Origin: Acetobacteraceae bacterium AT-5844
GTDB taxonomy: Bacteria; Pseudomonadota; Alphaproteobacteria; Acetobacterales; Acetobacteraceae
Assembly: GCA_000245075.1 (NCBI GenBank)
Contig: JH600053.1
Location: forward strand, 79,753-143,752
Reading direction: 5' to 3'
Length of the DNA stretch: 64,000 nucleotides
This document shows, in pieces, positions 61,861 through 64,000 of this stretch. Positions within the stretch are counted from its first letter, which is position 1. Each line of letters starts with the position of its first letter. The position numbers were made by a program, and so were the translations under genes. Below the pieces are notes generated by a model that saw nothing but the letters and a program-made list of their open reading frames with translations, ran no database searches and was not told the DNA's origin.

Positions 61861-62804
61861 GGCTCACCCGTCTCGGGGCGGGCCTGCCGCTCCTCCTCGC
61901 CGCGCTGGCGGGCTATTTTCTCTTTCCGGATTATCTCACCCTCTTCACCAGCCTCTTCATCCTCGCGGCCTTTGCCCTGTCCTACGATCTTCTCCAGGGC
62001 CATGCGGGGGTGGTGTCGCTCGGGCATGCCGTGTTCTTCGGCACGGGCGCCTATACCGCGGCGCTCCTGGCGGCGCATGGGGTGCAGGAGCCGGTGACCG
62101 GGCTGGTGGTCGCGCTGCTGGTAAGCGGCCTCCTCGCCCTGCTCCTCACCCGCCTCGTGGTGGTCGGCAACGACCTCACCCGGCTGCTGATCACCCTCGG
62201 CATCGGCTTCCTGATGCTGGAGGCGGCGAACCAGGCACGCTGGCTGACCGGCGGCGCGGACGGCATGTCCGACTTCACCATGGGCCCCGTGCTCGGCCTG
62301 TTCCGCTTCGACTTCGCCGGGGAGACAGCTTTCTTCTACAGCCTGGCGGTGCTGGTGCTGGTCTATGCCTTCCTCTGGCGCCTCACCACCTCGCCCTTCG
62401 GCCTGGCGCTGCGCGGCATCCGGGAGAATGTGCGCCGCATGCCGGCGATCGGCGCGCCGGTGTCGCGGCACCTCGCCACGGCCTACACCATCTCCGGCGG
62501 CATCGCGGGCGTGGCGGGCGCCGTGCTGGCCCAGACCAGCAACTTCGCCTCGCTCGACATGCTGGGCTTCGAGCGCTCGGCCGAGGTGATGATGATGGCC
62601 ACGCTGGGCGGCACGGGCAGCATTCCCGGCGTGGTGCTGGGGGCGGCGGGGTTCAGCTACCTGAAGGACGCGCTTTCCGCTGTCAGCCCGAAATACTGGC
62701 ATCTCGGGATAGGGCTGGTGCTGATGGCCTCGGTCTTCGTGTTGCGCGGGGGCATCGCGGGTGGCTTCACCGCCCTGCTGCGGCGGCTGCGGGGGCGGGC
62801 ATGA
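61857..62804 (+). CDS. Branched-chain-type ABC transporter permease (LivM-like)
   Basis: 315 residues. It starts with GTG inside the stop of the previous gene (GTGA). SYDLLQGHAGVVSLGHAVFF, GTGAYTAALLAAHG, GLALRGIRENVRRMPAIGAP (ATPase-contact loop) and MMMATLGGTGSIPGVVLGAA are the LivM signatures. It forms the second half of the channel. The C-terminus is Arg-rich. It overlaps the ATPase gene by four bases. Confidence 0.95.
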   Translation: MRLTRLGAGLPLLLAALAGYFLFPDYLTLFTSLFILAAFALSYDLLQGHAGVVSLGHAVFFGTGAYTAALLAAHGVQEPVTGLVVALLVSGLLALLLTRLVVVGNDLTRLLITLGIGFLMLEAANQARWLTGGADGMSDFTMGPVLGLFRFDFAGETAFFYSLAVLVLVYAFLWRLTTSPFGLALRGIRENVRRMPAIGAPVSRHLATAYTISGGIAGVAGAVLAQTSNFASLDMLGFERSAEVMMMATLGGTGSIPGVVLGAAGFSYLKDALSAVSPKYWHLGIGLVLMASVFVLRGGIAGGFTALLRRLRGRA

Positions 62805-63548
62805 CGCCGGCGATCGAGACCAGCGACCTCACGCTGCGCTATGGCAATTTCACCGCCGTGGGCGATGTCTCGCTGCGGGTGCCGACCGGGTCGCGGCATG
62901 CCCTGATCGGGCCGAACGGGGCGGGCAAGACCTCCCTCGTCCATGCGCTGACGGGCAACGTGGCCACCACCGCCGGCACGATCCGCATCGGCGGAGAGGA
63001 TGTGACCACCCTGTCCCAGGCCGCGCGGGTCCGGCGCGGGCTGACGCGCACCTTCCAGATCAACCAGCTCTTCCGTGGCTTGACCGTACTGGAGAACGTC
63101 TCCCTCGCGATCCTGGAGCGGGAGCGGAAGACGCGGATCTTCTGGCGCTCCGCCGCCGCGGACCGGGCGGTGGCCGAGGAGGCGCGCGAGCACCTGGCCT
63201 TCGTGCATCTGGCCGCGCTGGCGGACCGGCCCGTCCATTCGCTGCCCTATGGTTCGCAGCGGCTGGTGGAGATCGCCATCGCGCTGGCGACGAAGCCACG
63301 GGTGCTGGTGCTGGACGAACCGGCGGCGGGCGTGCCGGCGGCGCAGAGCGAATCCATCTTCGAGCGCATCCACGCCCTGCCGCGTGACCTGACCCTCCTC
63401 TTCGTCGAGCATGACATGGGCCTCGTCTTCCGCTTCGCCGAGCGCATCACCGTGCTGGTGGGCGGCCGCATCATGACCGAGGGAACGCCGGCAGAGATCC
63501 AGGCCGATGAGCGTGTGCGCGAGGTCTATCTCGGCCGCCGGAGGCAGC

Positions 63549-63562
<14 letters not shown>
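62801..63562 (+). CDS. Branched-chain-type ABC transporter ATP-binding protein (LivG-like)
   Basis: 253 residues. Walker A GPNGAGKTSLV (~36-46), Q-loop FQINQLF, and Walker B RVLVLDEPAAGVP with the switch His LLFVEHDMGLVF are intact. The ABC signature LSGGE is replaced by LPYGSQRLVEIAIALA, the form common in LivG proteins. RGLTRTFQINQLFRGLTVLE also fits LivG. It works as a heterodimer with the next ATPase. The gene overlaps the upstream permease by four bases and the downstream ATPase by 14. Confidence 0.95.

Positions 63563-64000
<438 letters not shown>

Overview
The window looks like chromosomal DNA of a high-GC alphaproteobacterium, most likely an Acetobacteraceae member close to Roseomonas. 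I infer this from gene content and style: Bug-type (TctC-like) solute receptors without membrane partners, many orphan family-5 substrate-binding proteins, LysR regulators next to nearly every catabolic unit, an exosortase, and tightly packed operons with 1-4 nt stop/start overlaps. No rRNA, tRNA, CRISPR array, insertion sequence or phage gene was seen. About 54 genes are intact, two are cut by the window edges, and two are decayed remnants.

Layout. (1) 1-2100: the C-terminus of an exosortase A-type protein, a small lipoprotein, and a frameshifted C-terminal remnant of an assimilatory nitrate reductase. (2) 2235-13892: a CoA-dependent catabolic cluster. It has a Bug receptor, a TetR repressor, an amidohydrolase, two SDR dehydrogenases, a peptide-type binding protein, an enoyl-CoA hydratase-like protein, two acyl-CoA dehydrogenases and an ADP-forming acyl-CoA synthetase. 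Three matching palindromes (CCGACCG-NN-CGGTCGG type) lie in front of its three transcription units and define a likely TetR regulon. A 15-residue Cys-rich leader peptide precedes the amidohydrolase. (3) 14170-16497: LysR and pcaHG (protocatechuate ortho-cleavage). (4) 16523-19626: modABC plus a short modE, with a ModE-type box in front of modA. (5) 19765-29263: a LysR-led run of peptidase/amidase genes with an orphan binding protein, an acyl-CoA dehydrogenase, a beta-lactamase-like hydrolase and an isoaspartyl peptidase. (6) 29375-35780: a DNA-repair island, ada, a 2OG-Fe(II) oxygenase, alkB, ogt, ligD and ku. (7) 35856-43581: a minus-strand operon (CocE/NonD hydrolase, binding protein, GAF protein, Bug receptor, gamma-glutamyltransferase) with a divergent LysR gene. 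(8) 43606-46735: an NRPS-like (Pls/PosA) pseudogene, an HxlR/quinone-oxidoreductase divergent pair and a PCMT-like methyltransferase. (9) 47315-54883: pepT, then a minus-strand operon of class III aminotransferase, binding protein and a dimethylformamidase large-subunit homologue, with a divergent TetR gene. (10) 55153-64000: pobA, a LysR-type protein with two helix-turn-helix domains, a cysteine hydrolase, a fused LigAB-type (gallate) dioxygenase and a branched-chain-type ABC transporter.

How the genes work together: this is a nutrient-scavenging region. Each module pairs an extracytoplasmic binding protein with hydrolases or oxygenases and a local regulator. Aromatic acids are covered by PobA, PcaHG and the extradiol enzyme; amides and peptides by the M20, DMFase-like, GGT, PepT and isoaspartyl enzymes. 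The permeases for most binding proteins are not here. The alkylation and end-joining repair genes form a separate, self-contained unit.
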